From the NCBI GenBank assembly GCA_047601745.1, contig JASGIS010000001.1, positions 3,534,001 through 3,598,000 of the forward strand: DNA of 64,000 bases, given 5' to 3'. This document shows, one piece after another, positions 8,409 to 17,127 of the stretch. Every line of letters begins with the position of its first letter. The stretch's first letter is position 1. The position numbers and the translations under genes are program-made. Origin of the DNA: JAKPAM01 sp047601745. GTDB lineage: Bacteria; Pseudomonadota; Gammaproteobacteria; Burkholderiales; Burkholderiaceae_E. Below the pieces are notes generated by a model. That model was not told the DNA's origin, did not search any database, and saw nothing but the letters and a program-made list of their open reading frames with translations.

Positions 8409-9599
8409 TCAGCCCCGCCGGTTCTTTTCCACGTAGCGGCCCATCCGCTCGACCGCCTGTTCGAGCAGTTCGCGGCTCGTCGCATACGACAGGCGCAGAT
8501 AGCGTTCGGGTGCGTTCCGGCCGAAATCGGTGCCCGGCACCAGCGCCACGTATTCGGTTTCCAGCAGGTCGTGCGCGAAACGCGTGCTGTCCAGCCCCAG
8601 CGCTCCGCAGTCGGCATACACGTAGAACGCGCCGTCCGGCATCACCGGCACGTGCAGTCCGATCGATTCGAGCGCCGGCACCAGGTAGTCGCGCCGCTGG
8701 CGGAACGCTTCGCGCCGTTCGGCGAGCAGCGCCATCGTGTCGGGCTCGAAGCAGGCCAGCGCCGCGTATTGCGCGAGCGCCGACGCGCAGATGAACAGGT
8801 TCTGCGACAGCTTCTCGAACACCGGTACCGCATCGGGCGGCACGACCAGCCAGCCCAGCCGCCAGCCGGTCATGTTGAAGAACTTCGAGAAGCTGTTGCA
8901 GACGATCACGTCGTCGCCCAGCGCCAGCGCCGAGCGTGCCGGTCCGTCGCCGGGCGCCGGATAGCTGAGGCCCAGGTAGATCTCGTCGACGACGACGAAG
9001 CCGCGCCGCCGGCGTACGGTCTCGACGATCCGCGCCAGTTCGTCGAACGGGATCGCCGTGCCGGTCGGATTGGCCGGCGACGCGATCAGCGTGCCCTTGA
9101 CGCGTTCGCCCCAGTGCTGCTCGATCAGCTCGCGGGTCAACTGGAAGCGGGTCTGCGGGCCGACCGGCACCGGCGTCGCCCGCGCGTCGAACGCGGCGAC
9201 GAAGTGGCGGTTGCACGGATAGCCCGGATCGGCCATCAGCACCTGGTCCCCCGGATCGACGAGCGCGCAGAAGGCCAGCAGCAGCGCGGCCGACGCGCCC
9301 GCGGTGACGATCACGCGGGCCGGGTCGATGGCCAGCCCGTACTCCTGCTCGTAGTACGCGGCGATCGCGCGGCGCAGCGGGGCGATGCCGTTGGCCGCCG
9401 TGTAGCGGCTGTGGCCGGCGGCGGCCGCGCGTTCCAGCGCGCTCACGACCTGCGGCGGCGCGGTGAAATCGGGCTCGCCGATGCTCATGTGGATCACCGG
9501 ATGACCGGCGGACTGCAACTGAGCGGCGCGCTTGGCCAGTTCCATGACCTGGAACGGCTCGATCGCGTCGCAGCGACGGGAGAAGGGGTACGAGGGCAT
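8409..9599 (-). CDS. Pyridoxal-phosphate aminotransferase, class I/II
   Basis: A 396-residue fold-type I aminotransferase. Visible cofactor residues are Asn177 in NPTG, Asp205 and Tyr208 in VVDEIYLG, and Lys239, the Schiff-base lysine, in NSFSKFFN. IGEPDF near residue 40 is the substrate-carboxylate region. Overall pattern is that of aspartate/alanine-type class I enzymes, but the amino-acid substrate cannot be assigned. The start giving MPSYPFSRRCDAIEPF is chosen because longer in-frame starts add about 54 unrelated residues. It is transcribed divergently from the sulfate-assimilation operon. Confidence 0.88.
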   Translation of the reverse strand: MPSYPFSRRCDAIEPFQVMELAKRAAQLQSAGHPVIHMSIGEPDFTAPPQVVSALERAAAAGHSRYTAANGIAPLRRAIAAYYEQEYGLAIDPARVIVTAGASAALLLAFCALVDPGDQVLMADPGYPCNRHFVAAFDARATPVPVGPQTRFQLTRELIEQHWGERVKGTLIASPANPTGTAIPFDELARIVETVRRRRGFVVVDEIYLGLSYPAPGDGPARSALALGDDVIVCNSFSKFFNMTGWRLGWLVVPPDAVPVFEKLSQNLFICASALAQYAALACFEPDTMALLAERREAFRQRRDYLVPALESIGLHVPVMPDGAFYVYADCGALGLDSTRFAHDLLETEYVALVPGTDFGRNAPERYLRLSYATSRELLEQAVERMGRYVEKNRRG

Positions 9600-9632
9600 G
9601 CAGCGGATATTGCACCATCCGCATAAAGAAAT

Positions 9633-9648
9633 CAGATTTCCTTGGTTC
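9633..9648 (+). promoter_or_regulatory. Candidate sulfur-regulon site upstream of cysI
   Basis: The sequence CAGATTTCCTTGGTTC recurs with one mismatch upstream of sbp (28600-28615, minus strand) and with four mismatches upstream of the peroxiredoxin-cysTWA unit (25531-25546, minus strand). It overlaps the dyad GAAATC-A-GATTTC (9628-9640). CysB is the obvious candidate regulator, by location only. Confidence 0.5.
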
Positions 9649-9731
9649 CTGTTGCAGGCGTCGCACTGCAACATGGCGAGCCTCGACGATCGGGCGGCCA
9701 CGCGCCGCACCGGCGTCCTCCAGGCAAGGCC

Positions 9732-11393
9732 ATGTACATCTACGACGAAATCGATCAGCAATTAGTCGACGAGCGCGTCGACCAGTTCCGCGACCAGACG
9801 CGCCGGTTCCTGGCCGGCAAGCTCGGCGAGGACGAGTTCCGGCCGCTGCGGCTGCAGAACGGGCTGTACATCCAGAAGCAGGCGCCGATGCTTCGCGTGG
9901 CGATTCCTTATGGCCTGCTGAGCAGCCGTCAGCTTCGCAAGCTCGCATACATCTCGCGCCGCTACGACCGCGGCTACGCGCACTTCAGCACGCGCCAGAA
10001 CATGCAGTTCAACTGGCCGCGCCTCGAGGACGTTCCCGACATCCTCGCCGAGCTAGCCAGCGTGCAGATGCACGCGATCCAGACCAGCGGCAACTGCATC
10101 CGCAACACGACGACCGACCAGTTCGCCGGCATCGCGCGCGACGAGATCGTCGACCCGCTGGTCTGGTGCGAGGTCATCCGCCAGTGGTCGACGTTCCATC
10201 CGGAGTTCGCGTTCCTGCCGCGCAAGTTCAAGATCGCGGTGACCGGCGCGCGCGACGACCGCGCGGCCACGCAGGTCCACGACATCGGCCTGCAGGCGGT
10301 CGTCAACGACGCGGGCGAGGTCGGATTCCGCTTCCTGGCCGGCGGCGGCCTGGGCCGCACGCCGATGGTCGGGCACGTGATCCGCGAGTTCGTGCCGTGG
10401 CGGCACCTGCTCACTTATCTGGACGCCGCACTGCGCGTCTACAACCGCCATGGCCGCCGCGACAACAAATACAAGTCGCGGATCAAGATCCTCGTCAAGG
10501 ACCTGACGCCCGCCGTCTACGCGGCCGAGGTCGAGCGCGAGTGGCAGTTCCTGGCCGACGGGCCCGGTACGCTGACGCAGGCCGAGCTCGATCGGATCGC
10601 GCAGCGGTTCACGCGTCCCGCTTATGCACGGCTGCCCGCGCACGATGCGTCGTTCGCCGCGCACAAGGCGGCCGACAAGGCGTTCGCGCGCTGGGTCGGC
10701 CGCTGCGTGTTCGCGCATCGCGTCGACGGCTACGCGGCCGTCACGCTGACGCTCAAGAAGACCGGCGTGCCGCCCGGCGACGTGACCGCCGACCAGATGG
10801 AGGCGATCGCCGACCTGGCCGACCGCTACAGCTTCGGCGAGCTGCGCAGCACGCACGAGCAGAACCTGGTGCTGGCCGACGTGCAGTTGCGCGACCTGTA
10901 CGAGCTTTGGCAGCGGCTCAAGCCGCTGGGCCTGGCGACGCCGAACCTCGGACTGCTGACCGACATGATCGCGTGCCCGGGCGGCGACTTCTGCTCGCTG
11001 GCCAACGCGGTATCGATCCCGGTGGCCGAGGCGATCTCGCGCCGCTTCGAGGACCTGGACTTCCAGCACGACATCGGCGACCTGGACCTGAACATCTCGG
11101 GCTGCATCAACGCCTGCGGCCATCACCACGTCGGCCACATCGGCATCCTCGGCGTCGACAAGGCCGGCGAGGAGTGGTACCAGATAACGATCGGCGGCAG
11201 CCAGGGCAATCGTTCGTCGATCGGCAAGATCATCGGGCCGTCGTTCGCGCGCGCCGAGGTGCCCGACGTGATCGAGAAGCTGCTCGGCGCTTACCTCGAG
11301 CTGCGCGACAGCGAGGCCGAGCGCTTCGTCGACGTCGTGCACCGCGTCGGCATCGCGCCGTTCAAGGAGGCGGTCTATGTCGCAGCTCATTGA
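9732..11393 (+). CDS. cysI: Sulfite reductase hemoprotein (nitrite/sulfite reductase family)
   Basis: A 553-residue sirohaem/4Fe-4S reductase that makes sulfide from sulfite in cysteine biosynthesis. Cluster and sirohaem ligands are visible as Cys415 and Cys421 in CPGGDFC and Cys458 and Cys462 in GCINACGHHH. The substrate and sirohaem arginine region is FSTRQNMQFNW. No NADPH flavoprotein (CysJ) is in this operon, so electrons probably come from ferredoxin or another donor. The CysJ-like protein at 51269-52909 is in a different operon. The start at 9732 yields MYIYDEIDQQLV, typical of betaproteobacterial homologues. The stop overlaps the DUF934 gene by 17 bases. Confidence 0.93.
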   Translation: MYIYDEIDQQLVDERVDQFRDQTRRFLAGKLGEDEFRPLRLQNGLYIQKQAPMLRVAIPYGLLSSRQLRKLAYISRRYDRGYAHFSTRQNMQFNWPRLEDVPDILAELASVQMHAIQTSGNCIRNTTTDQFAGIARDEIVDPLVWCEVIRQWSTFHPEFAFLPRKFKIAVTGARDDRAATQVHDIGLQAVVNDAGEVGFRFLAGGGLGRTPMVGHVIREFVPWRHLLTYLDAALRVYNRHGRRDNKYKSRIKILVKDLTPAVYAAEVEREWQFLADGPGTLTQAELDRIAQRFTRPAYARLPAHDASFAAHKAADKAFARWVGRCVFAHRVDGYAAVTLTLKKTGVPPGDVTADQMEAIADLADRYSFGELRSTHEQNLVLADVQLRDLYELWQRLKPLGLATPNLGLLTDMIACPGGDFCSLANAVSIPVAEAISRRFEDLDFQHDIGDLDLNISGCINACGHHHVGHIGILGVDKAGEEWYQITIGGSQGNRSSIGKIIGPSFARAEVPDVIEKLLGAYLELRDSEAERFVDVVHRVGIAPFKEAVYVAAH

Positions 11394-11895
11394 TCGCCGC
11401 GGCCGCCGCGCCGACGACTGGATCCGCATCGACGACGACGTCGCGGCCGACGTCGCCGACGTCCGCGGCGCCAGCCTGCTGCTGACGCTGGCGCAGTGGC
11501 GCGCGCATCCGCAGCAGTGGGCGGCGCACGAGGGGCCGCTCGGCGTGCTGCTCGGCCCGGCCGACGATCCGGACGAGATCGCCGACGCGCTGCCGCGCCT
11601 GAAGCTGGTCGCGATCGAGTTTCCGAACTTCAACGACGGGCGCGGCTATTCGATCGCTCGCCTGCTGCGCCAGCGCCTGCGCTACGAAGGCGAGCTGCGC
11701 GCGGTCGGCGACGTGCTGCGCGACCAGTTGTTCTTCTACGCGCGCTGCGGTTTCGATACCTTCGCGCTGCGCGACGACCAGGACGTCGACGAGGCGCTGC
11801 GCGGGTTCGAGGATTTCAGCGAGGTCTACCAGGCGGCCGTCGATCGCGGACCGCTGTTCGAGCGGCGCGCGGTCGCCGCGGCGGAGGGGCGATGA
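11377..11895 (+). CDS. DUF934 sulfur-assimilation accessory protein
   Basis: A 172-residue DUF934 protein. Genes of this family almost always follow cysI-type reductases and precede cysH in proteobacteria, but their biochemical role is undefined. The conserved core is visible as FPNFNDGRGYSIARLLRQRL and the following GELRAVGDVLRDQLFFYARCGF. No cofactor motif or export signal is seen. It overlaps cysI by 17 bases at its start and cysH by 4 bases (ATGA) at its end, so the three are translationally coupled. Confidence 0.9.
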   Translation: MSQLIDRRGRRADDWIRIDDDVAADVADVRGASLLLTLAQWRAHPQQWAAHEGPLGVLLGPADDPDEIADALPRLKLVAIEFPNFNDGRGYSIARLLRQRLRYEGELRAVGDVLRDQLFFYARCGFDTFALRDDQDVDEALRGFEDFSEVYQAAVDRGPLFERRAVAAAEGR

Positions 11896-12674
11896 CGACG
11901 CATCCGCAGACGATGGAATCGCTCGATGCGCTCGATGCGGTCGCCACCGAGCGTCTGCGCTCGGCGGTCGGCGCGCACGGCCCGGCCGTGTTCACGACCA
12001 GCTTCGGCGCCGAGGACATGGTCGTGCTCGACCTGATCGCGCGCGCCGGCCTCGACGTGCAGATCGTCACGCTCGACACCGGCCGGCTGCACGACGAGAC
12101 CTACCAGTTGATGGAGCGCGCGCGCGAGCGCTACCAGCGACCGATCATCGCGATGGCGCCCGATACGCGGGCGCTCGAGGCCTTCGTCGCCGAGCAGGGC
12201 ATCAATCCGTTCTACCGCTCGATCGACCTGCGCAAGCGCTGCTGCCAGATCCGCAAGATGGAGCCGCTGGGCCGCGCGCTGAGCGGTAAGGGCCTGTGGA
12301 TCACCGGCCTGCGCCGCGACCAGTCGGTCACGCGCGCCGAGCTGGACGTGCTGGCGCGCGACGACGGGCACGGCCTGATGAAGCTGAACCCGATCGTCGA
12401 ATGGACGCACGACGACGTCTGGGCCTACGTCGAGCGCTTCGACGTGCCGACCAATGCGCTGCACGCGCGCGGCTTCCCTAGCATCGGCTGCGCGCCGTGC
12501 ACGCGCGCCGTCGAGCCCGGCGAGGACCTGCGCGCCGGCCGCTGGTGGTGGGAACAGGCCGAGACCCGCGAATGCGGGCTGCACATGACGCCCGACGGCC
12601 GCCTGGTGCGCGCGCCCAAGCCCGCGGCCTCGGACCCGATGGCCGAACTGAACGCTAATGCCGTCGCCGGCTGA
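11892..12674 (+). CDS. cysH: Adenylyl-sulfate (APS) reductase
   Basis: A 260-residue thiol-dependent reductase forming sulfite. It has the 4Fe-4S pattern Cys117-Cys118 (KRCCQIRK) plus Cys200 and Cys203 (CAPC), which marks enzymes acting on APS rather than PAPS. The catalytic cysteine is Cys228 in ECGLH. This fits the absence of a cysC (APS kinase) gene in the operon: APS from CysDN would be reduced directly. The substrate loop VTLDTGRLHDETY is present at about 59-71. Start overlaps the DUF934 stop by 4 bases. Confidence 0.93.
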   Translation: MTTHPQTMESLDALDAVATERLRSAVGAHGPAVFTTSFGAEDMVVLDLIARAGLDVQIVTLDTGRLHDETYQLMERARERYQRPIIAMAPDTRALEAFVAEQGINPFYRSIDLRKRCCQIRKMEPLGRALSGKGLWITGLRRDQSVTRAELDVLARDDGHGLMKLNPIVEWTHDDVWAYVERFDVPTNALHARGFPSIGCAPCTRAVEPGEDLRAGRWWWEQAETRECGLHMTPDGRLVRAPKPAASDPMAELNANAVAG

Positions 12675-12708
12675 CGGCGCCGCATCGCCAACCGAGAGAA
12701 TCGCTCCG

Positions 12709-13674
12709 ATGAAACTGGACATCAGTGAAAACCGCGCGCTGGCCGATACCGCCGGCGGTCTGGCCGCGCCGCGCCGCGCCGACCGCTCGCACCTCGACGC
12801 GCTCGAAGCCGAATCGATCTTCATCCTGCGCGAGATCGCGGCCGAGTGCGAGAACGTCGCGCTGCTGTTCTCGGGCGGCAAGGATTCGGCGGTCGTGTTG
12901 CGGCTGGCCGAGAAGGCCTTCCATCCGGCGCGCATCCCGTTCACGCTGCTGCACGTCGATACCGAGCACAACTATCCGGAGGTCATCGCGTTTCGCGACC
13001 GGATCGTCGCCGCGCGTGGACTGAACCTGGTCGTGCGCTCGGTCGGCGATTCGATCCGCAGCGGTCGCGTGCGGCTGCGCCACGAAGACGAATCGCGCAA
13101 CGCGCACCAGTCGGTGACGCTGCTCGACGCGATCCGCGAGTTCGGCTTCGACGCGTGCATCGGCGGCGCCCGGCGCGACGAGGAGAAGGCGCGCGCCAAG
13201 GAGCGGGTGTTCTCGTTCCGCGACGAGTTCGGCCAGTGGGATCCGAAGAATCAGCGCCCCGAGCTCTGGTCGCTGTACAACGGCCGCGTGTTCCGCGGCG
13301 AGAACATCCGCGTGTTCCCGATCTCGAACTGGACCGAACTCGACGTCTGGCAATACATCCGCCGCGAGGCGATCGAGCTGCCGTCGATCTATTTCGCGCA
13401 CGAGCGCGAGGTCGTGCGCCGCGGTTCGGCGCTGATGCCGGTCACGCCGCTGACGCCGGCGCGCGACGGCGACGTCGTCGAGACGCGCGTCGTGCGCTTT
13501 CGCACGGTCGGCGACATCAGTTGCACGGCGCCGGTCGAGTCGAGCGCGGCGACGCTCGACGACATCGTTCGCGAGACCGAGCAGACGCAGGTCTCGGAGC
13601 GCGGCGCGACGCGGCTGGACGACCAGACCAACGAAGCCGCGATGGAACTGCGCAAACGCCAGGGGTACTTCTGA
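12709..13674 (+). CDS. cysD: Sulfate adenylyltransferase subunit 2
   Basis: A 321-residue ATP-PP-loop enzyme, the catalytic half of ATP sulfurylase, forming APS from sulfate and ATP. The PP-loop SGGKDS is at about residues 55-60. The GGARRDEEKARAKERVFSFR segment and the C-terminal KRQGYF end are typical. The start at 12709 is used because MKLDISEN is preceded by a GAGAGAATC stretch. Its stop (TGA) overlaps the ATG of cysN by one base, which suggests stoichiometric synthesis of the two subunits. Confidence 0.95.
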   Translation: MKLDISENRALADTAGGLAAPRRADRSHLDALEAESIFILREIAAECENVALLFSGGKDSAVVLRLAEKAFHPARIPFTLLHVDTEHNYPEVIAFRDRIVAARGLNLVVRSVGDSIRSGRVRLRHEDESRNAHQSVTLLDAIREFGFDACIGGARRDEEKARAKERVFSFRDEFGQWDPKNQRPELWSLYNGRVFRGENIRVFPISNWTELDVWQYIRREAIELPSIYFAHEREVVRRGSALMPVTPLTPARDGDVVETRVVRFRTVGDISCTAPVESSAATLDDIVRETEQTQVSERGATRLDDQTNEAAMELRKRQGYF

Positions 13675-14963
13675 TGAGTCACGACATCCAGGATCACGGT
13701 CTGCTGCGCTTCGCGACGGCCGGTAGCGTCGACGACGGCAAGAGCACGCTGATCGGCCGGCTGCTGATCGACAGCAAGAGCCTGCTCGGCGACCACCTGT
13801 CGGCGATCGAGGCGGCGTCGCGCAAGCGCGGCCTGAGCCAGATCGACCTGTCGCTGCTGACCGACGGGCTGATCGCCGAGCGCGAGCAGGGCATCACGAT
13901 CGACGTCGCTTATCGCTACTTCGCGACCGCGGCGCGCAAGTTCATCATCGCCGACTCGCCGGGCCACGCGCAGTACACGCGCAACATGGTCACCGCGGCC
14001 AGCACCGCCGACGTCGCCGTGCTGCTGGTCGACGCGCGCAAGGGCCTGCAGTCGCAGACCCGCCGGCACGCGTACCTGTCGAGCTGGGTCGGCATCCGGC
14101 GGATCGTGCTGGCCGTCAACAAGATCGACCTCGTCGGCTATTCGCCGCAGCGCTTCGACGAGATCGACGCCGAGTTCCGCGATTTCGTCGCCGGCCTGGA
14201 TTTCGCGCAGGTGCAGTCGATCCCGATGTCGGCGCTGAACGGCGACATGGTCGTCGAGCGCGGCGACGCGCTGAGCTGGTACCGCGGGCCGACGCTGCTC
14301 GAGTACCTGGAGACCGTGCCCGCGCACCAGGACGACGACGAGCAGCGGCCGTTCCGCTTCGCGGTGCAGCGCGTCGTGCGCGTGCCGCTCGGCCAGGCGC
14401 AGCCGGGCTCGGCCTACCGGGACCGCGAGTTCCGCGGTTACCAGGGCACGATCGCGTCGGGCCGGATCGCGGTCGGCGATACGGTGGCGGCGCTGCCGTC
14501 CGGGCTGAGCGCGCGTGTCGCCGAGCTGCTGGTCGCCGATCGCCCGGTCGACGTCGCGTTCGCCGACGAGGCGGTGACGATCGCGCTCGACCAGGACATC
14601 GACGTGTCGCGCGGCGACTGGTTCGTCGCGCCGGACCGGCGTCCGCGTCCGCAGCGCGCGGTCGACGCCGAGATCTGCTGGTTCGACGCCGAGCCGCTCG
14701 AACCGGATCGGCCTTACCGGATCAAGCACGCGACGCAGAGCGTGCTGGCCAGCTTCGCGCCGCCCGCGCATCGCGTCGACGTCGAGTCGCTGGCCCGGGT
14801 CGCCGATCCGGGCACGCTGGCGATGAACGACATCGGCCGCGTGCGGCTGAACGCGCAGAAGCCGCTGCCGTTCGAGCCTTATCGCGACAACCGCCTGACC
14901 GGTTCGTTCATCGTCATCGACGAGGCGAGCAACCGGACCGTGGCGGCCGGCACGGTGGTCTGA
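13674..14963 (+). CDS. cysN: Sulfate adenylyltransferase subunit 1 (GTPase)
   Basis: A 429-residue elongation-factor-like GTPase that drives the unfavourable CysD reaction. G motifs are visible: GSVDDGKST (P-loop), DSPGHAQYTRNM (G3) and NKIDLVG (G4). A beta-barrel domain follows, with the final segment NDIGRVRLNAQKPLPFEPY typical of CysN. There is no fused APS kinase domain, so it is the short CysN form. It is translationally coupled to cysD and followed one base later by cobA. Confidence 0.95.
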   Translation: MSHDIQDHGLLRFATAGSVDDGKSTLIGRLLIDSKSLLGDHLSAIEAASRKRGLSQIDLSLLTDGLIAEREQGITIDVAYRYFATAARKFIIADSPGHAQYTRNMVTAASTADVAVLLVDARKGLQSQTRRHAYLSSWVGIRRIVLAVNKIDLVGYSPQRFDEIDAEFRDFVAGLDFAQVQSIPMSALNGDMVVERGDALSWYRGPTLLEYLETVPAHQDDDEQRPFRFAVQRVVRVPLGQAQPGSAYRDREFRGYQGTIASGRIAVGDTVAALPSGLSARVAELLVADRPVDVAFADEAVTIALDQDIDVSRGDWFVAPDRRPRPQRAVDAEICWFDAEPLEPDRPYRIKHATQSVLASFAPPAHRVDVESLARVADPGTLAMNDIGRVRLNAQKPLPFEPYRDNRLTGSFIVIDEASNRTVAAGTVV

Positions 14964-14964
14964 C

Positions 14965-15738
14965 ATGACGACGCAGGCGTCGCTGCCGGGTAAGGTCTGG
15001 CTGGTGGGGGCGGGGCCCGGCGCCGCGGACCTGCTGACGCTGCGCGCGGCGCGGCTGCTCGCGCAGGCCGACATCGTGCTGCACGACGCGCTCGTGCATC
15101 CCGACGTGCTGGCGCTGGCGCCGCAGGCGATCCAGGTGCCGGTCGGCAAGCGCTGCGGCCGCCTGTCGACGACGCAGCGCTTCATCAACAAGCGGTTGGT
15201 CGACGCCGCGCAGCGGCATCGGCGCGTCGTGCGCCTGAAGGGCGGCGATCCGATGCTGTTCGGCCGCGCGCAGGAAGAGATCGACGCGCTGCGCGACGCC
15301 GGCATCGAGGTCGAGGTCGTGCCGGGCATCAGCGCGGTGTTCGGCGCCAGCGCCGACGCGCTGCAGTCGCTGACGCAGCGCGGCGTCAGCCGCAGCGTGA
15401 TCCTGCTGACGCCGCGCTTCGGCGAGGGCGAAAGCCGGCACGACTGGGCGCGTCCGGCCGCCGCCGCCGACACGATCGTGCTGTACATGGCCGGCCGCTC
15501 GGCCGAGCCGATCCGCGAGGGATTGCTGGCCGCCGGCCTGCCGCCGGGCCTGCCGGCGATCGTCGTCGAGAACGCGTCGCTGCCCGGCGAGCGGATCCAG
15601 GCCGGGCGGCTCGGCGACCTGCCGGCGATGACGTGCGCGCTCGGCGACGGGCCGGCGCTGCTGATGCTGGGCGCCGTCTACGAAGCGCTGGCCGATCGTC
15701 GCGACCGGCGAGCGAGCGGCGAGGCGGCCGCCGCCTGA
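14965..15738 (+). CDS. cobA: Uroporphyrinogen-III C-methyltransferase
   Basis: A 257-residue SAM-dependent methyltransferase making precorrin-2, the precursor of the sirohaem needed by the cysI product. Family motifs are VWLVGAGPGAADLLTLRA at the N-terminus, VVRLKGGDPMLFGR at about 90-103 and EVVPGISA at about 114-121. It lacks the dehydrogenase/ferrochelatase half of CysG, so oxidation and iron insertion must be encoded elsewhere. It is the last gene of the sulfate-assimilation operon. The intergenic DNA after it carries GAACGCGGCCGC-type and 15-bp direct repeats. Confidence 0.92.
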   Translation: MTTQASLPGKVWLVGAGPGAADLLTLRAARLLAQADIVLHDALVHPDVLALAPQAIQVPVGKRCGRLSTTQRFINKRLVDAAQRHRRVVRLKGGDPMLFGRAQEEIDALRDAGIEVEVVPGISAVFGASADALQSLTQRGVSRSVILLTPRFGEGESRHDWARPAAAADTIVLYMAGRSAEPIREGLLAAGLPPGLPAIVVENASLPGERIQAGRLGDLPAMTCALGDGPALLMLGAVYEALADRRDRRASGEAAAA

Positions 15739-15801
15739 GCATGGCCGCCACCTGAACGCGGCCGCTGCTTGAACGCGGCCGCGACCGGCGATCGCCGCCG
15801 C

Positions 15802-15832
15802 GGTGGTATCGTTCGCCGGTGGTATCGTTCGC
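15802..15832 (+). repeat. Tandem 15/16-bp repeat before the amidotransferase gene
   Basis: GGTGGTATCGTTCGC occurs twice in tandem, separated by one extra C, about 20 bases before the start codon at 15854. Confidence 0.75.
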
Positions 15833-15853
15833 ATTTCGCGCGCCGAGGCTCCC

Positions 15854-16948
15854 ATGTGCCAGTTGCTGGGCATGAACTGCAACACGCCGACCGACATCTG
15901 CTTTTCGTTCGAGGGGTTCCACAAGCGCGGCGGCCAAACCGATCATCATAAGGACGGCTGGGGGATCGCGTTCTTCGAACGCGGCGGCTGCCGGATGTTC
16001 GTCGACGAGAAGGCGACGATCGAATCGCCGATCGCCGACCTGGTCCGCAACTATCCGATCCGCTCGATGAACGTCATCGCGCACATCCGCAAGGCGACGC
16101 AGGGCACGGTGTCGCTGGTCAACACGCACCCGTTCATGCGCGAACTGTGGGGGCGGTACTGGATCTTCGCGCACAACGGCAACCTGAAGGACTTCGATCC
16201 GCCGCTGGACGGCACGTTCCGCCCGGTCGGGCAGACCGACTCGGAGCGGGCGTTCTGCTGGATGCTGCAGCAGCTTCGCGGCCGCTCGCCCGACGCGCAG
16301 CCGCCGCTCGCGCGCCTGCGCGACTGGCTGGCCGAGATCGCCGCGCAGATCGCCACGCACGGCGAGTTCAACTTCCTGCTGTCCAACGGCGACGGCCTGT
16401 TCGTGCACTGCTCGACGCGCCTGTCCTATGTGGTCCGCCAGGCGCCGTTCACCGTCGCGCACCTGAAAGACCAGGACATCACGGTCGACTTCAGTCAGGT
16501 GACGACACCCCGCGACCGCGTCGCCGTGATCGCCACGCTGCCGTTGACCGACAACGAAGCGTGGACGACGATCGAACCCGGGACCTTGCTGCTTTTCGTC
16601 GATGGCGCGCCGGTTCCCGATCAGCCGGCTACCACGGAGAATCCGATGACCGATCTGTCCACGTTGACGATATGCGTGCATGCGTCGCCCGAGTTCGTCG
16701 AGCACGTGCTGCCCGACCTGCAGGACGGGCGCTGGCGCGATGCGCCGCCGGTGCGCGGCCAGCCGATGATGATCGGCGAAACCGAATCCGAGGCCGCGTT
16801 CGAGTCGTGGACCGCCGCGCTCGACAGTGCCGGCATCGGCTACGAGATCCCGCCGCCCGAGCACAACGTGATGGCCGATACCGTCGACGAGTCGTCGTCG
16901 GTCGAGATCTCGGTCGGCCGCGGCCCGGGAGCCGGCGAGGCATTCTGA
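15854..16948 (+). CDS. Class II glutamine amidotransferase (YafJ-like) with C-terminal extension
   Basis: A 364-residue protein whose first ~255 residues match the YafJ group of Ntn glutamine amidotransferases. Cys2 would become the N-terminal nucleophile after Met removal (MCQLLGMN). HHKDGWGIAFFE and IAHIRKATQG are the glutamine-site motifs, and IFAHNGNL is the conserved loop. No ammonia-accepting domain is recognised. Beyond the normal YafJ end there is a ~105-residue acidic extension (from about PATTENPMTDLST) with no family I recognise. It contains an internal ATG at 16645 that might serve as a second start. The start at 15854 is fixed by the need for Cys at position 2. Confidence 0.85.
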   Translation: MCQLLGMNCNTPTDICFSFEGFHKRGGQTDHHKDGWGIAFFERGGCRMFVDEKATIESPIADLVRNYPIRSMNVIAHIRKATQGTVSLVNTHPFMRELWGRYWIFAHNGNLKDFDPPLDGTFRPVGQTDSERAFCWMLQQLRGRSPDAQPPLARLRDWLAEIAAQIATHGEFNFLLSNGDGLFVHCSTRLSYVVRQAPFTVAHLKDQDITVDFSQVTTPRDRVAVIATLPLTDNEAWTTIEPGTLLLFVDGAPVPDQPATTENPMTDLSTLTICVHASPEFVEHVLPDLQDGRWRDAPPVRGQPMMIGETESEAAFESWTAALDSAGIGYEIPPPEHNVMADTVDESSSVEISVGRGPGAGEAF

Positions 16949-17127
16949 GCGGCTGGTGGCTGGTGGCTGGCGGCCGGTGGCCGGTGGCTGGTGGCCGGCG
17001 GGCTCGTCCGGCGTCCGCATCGGTTCCGTACGGCGCGCCTCGCAGGCACGCACCGGCGTTGTGCTAGTGTCGTTGCTTTCGTTCACGCAGGCCGGCGCGG
17101 ACCGATCGCGCGCGGCCGACGATCATC
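16949..17127. repeat. Intergenic stretch with degenerate GGCTGGT repeats
   Basis: Between the amidotransferase and CoA-transferase genes, 16950-17000 is made of imperfect 7-base GGCTGGT/GGCCGGT units. No open frame with a ribosome-binding site is evident. Confidence 0.55.
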
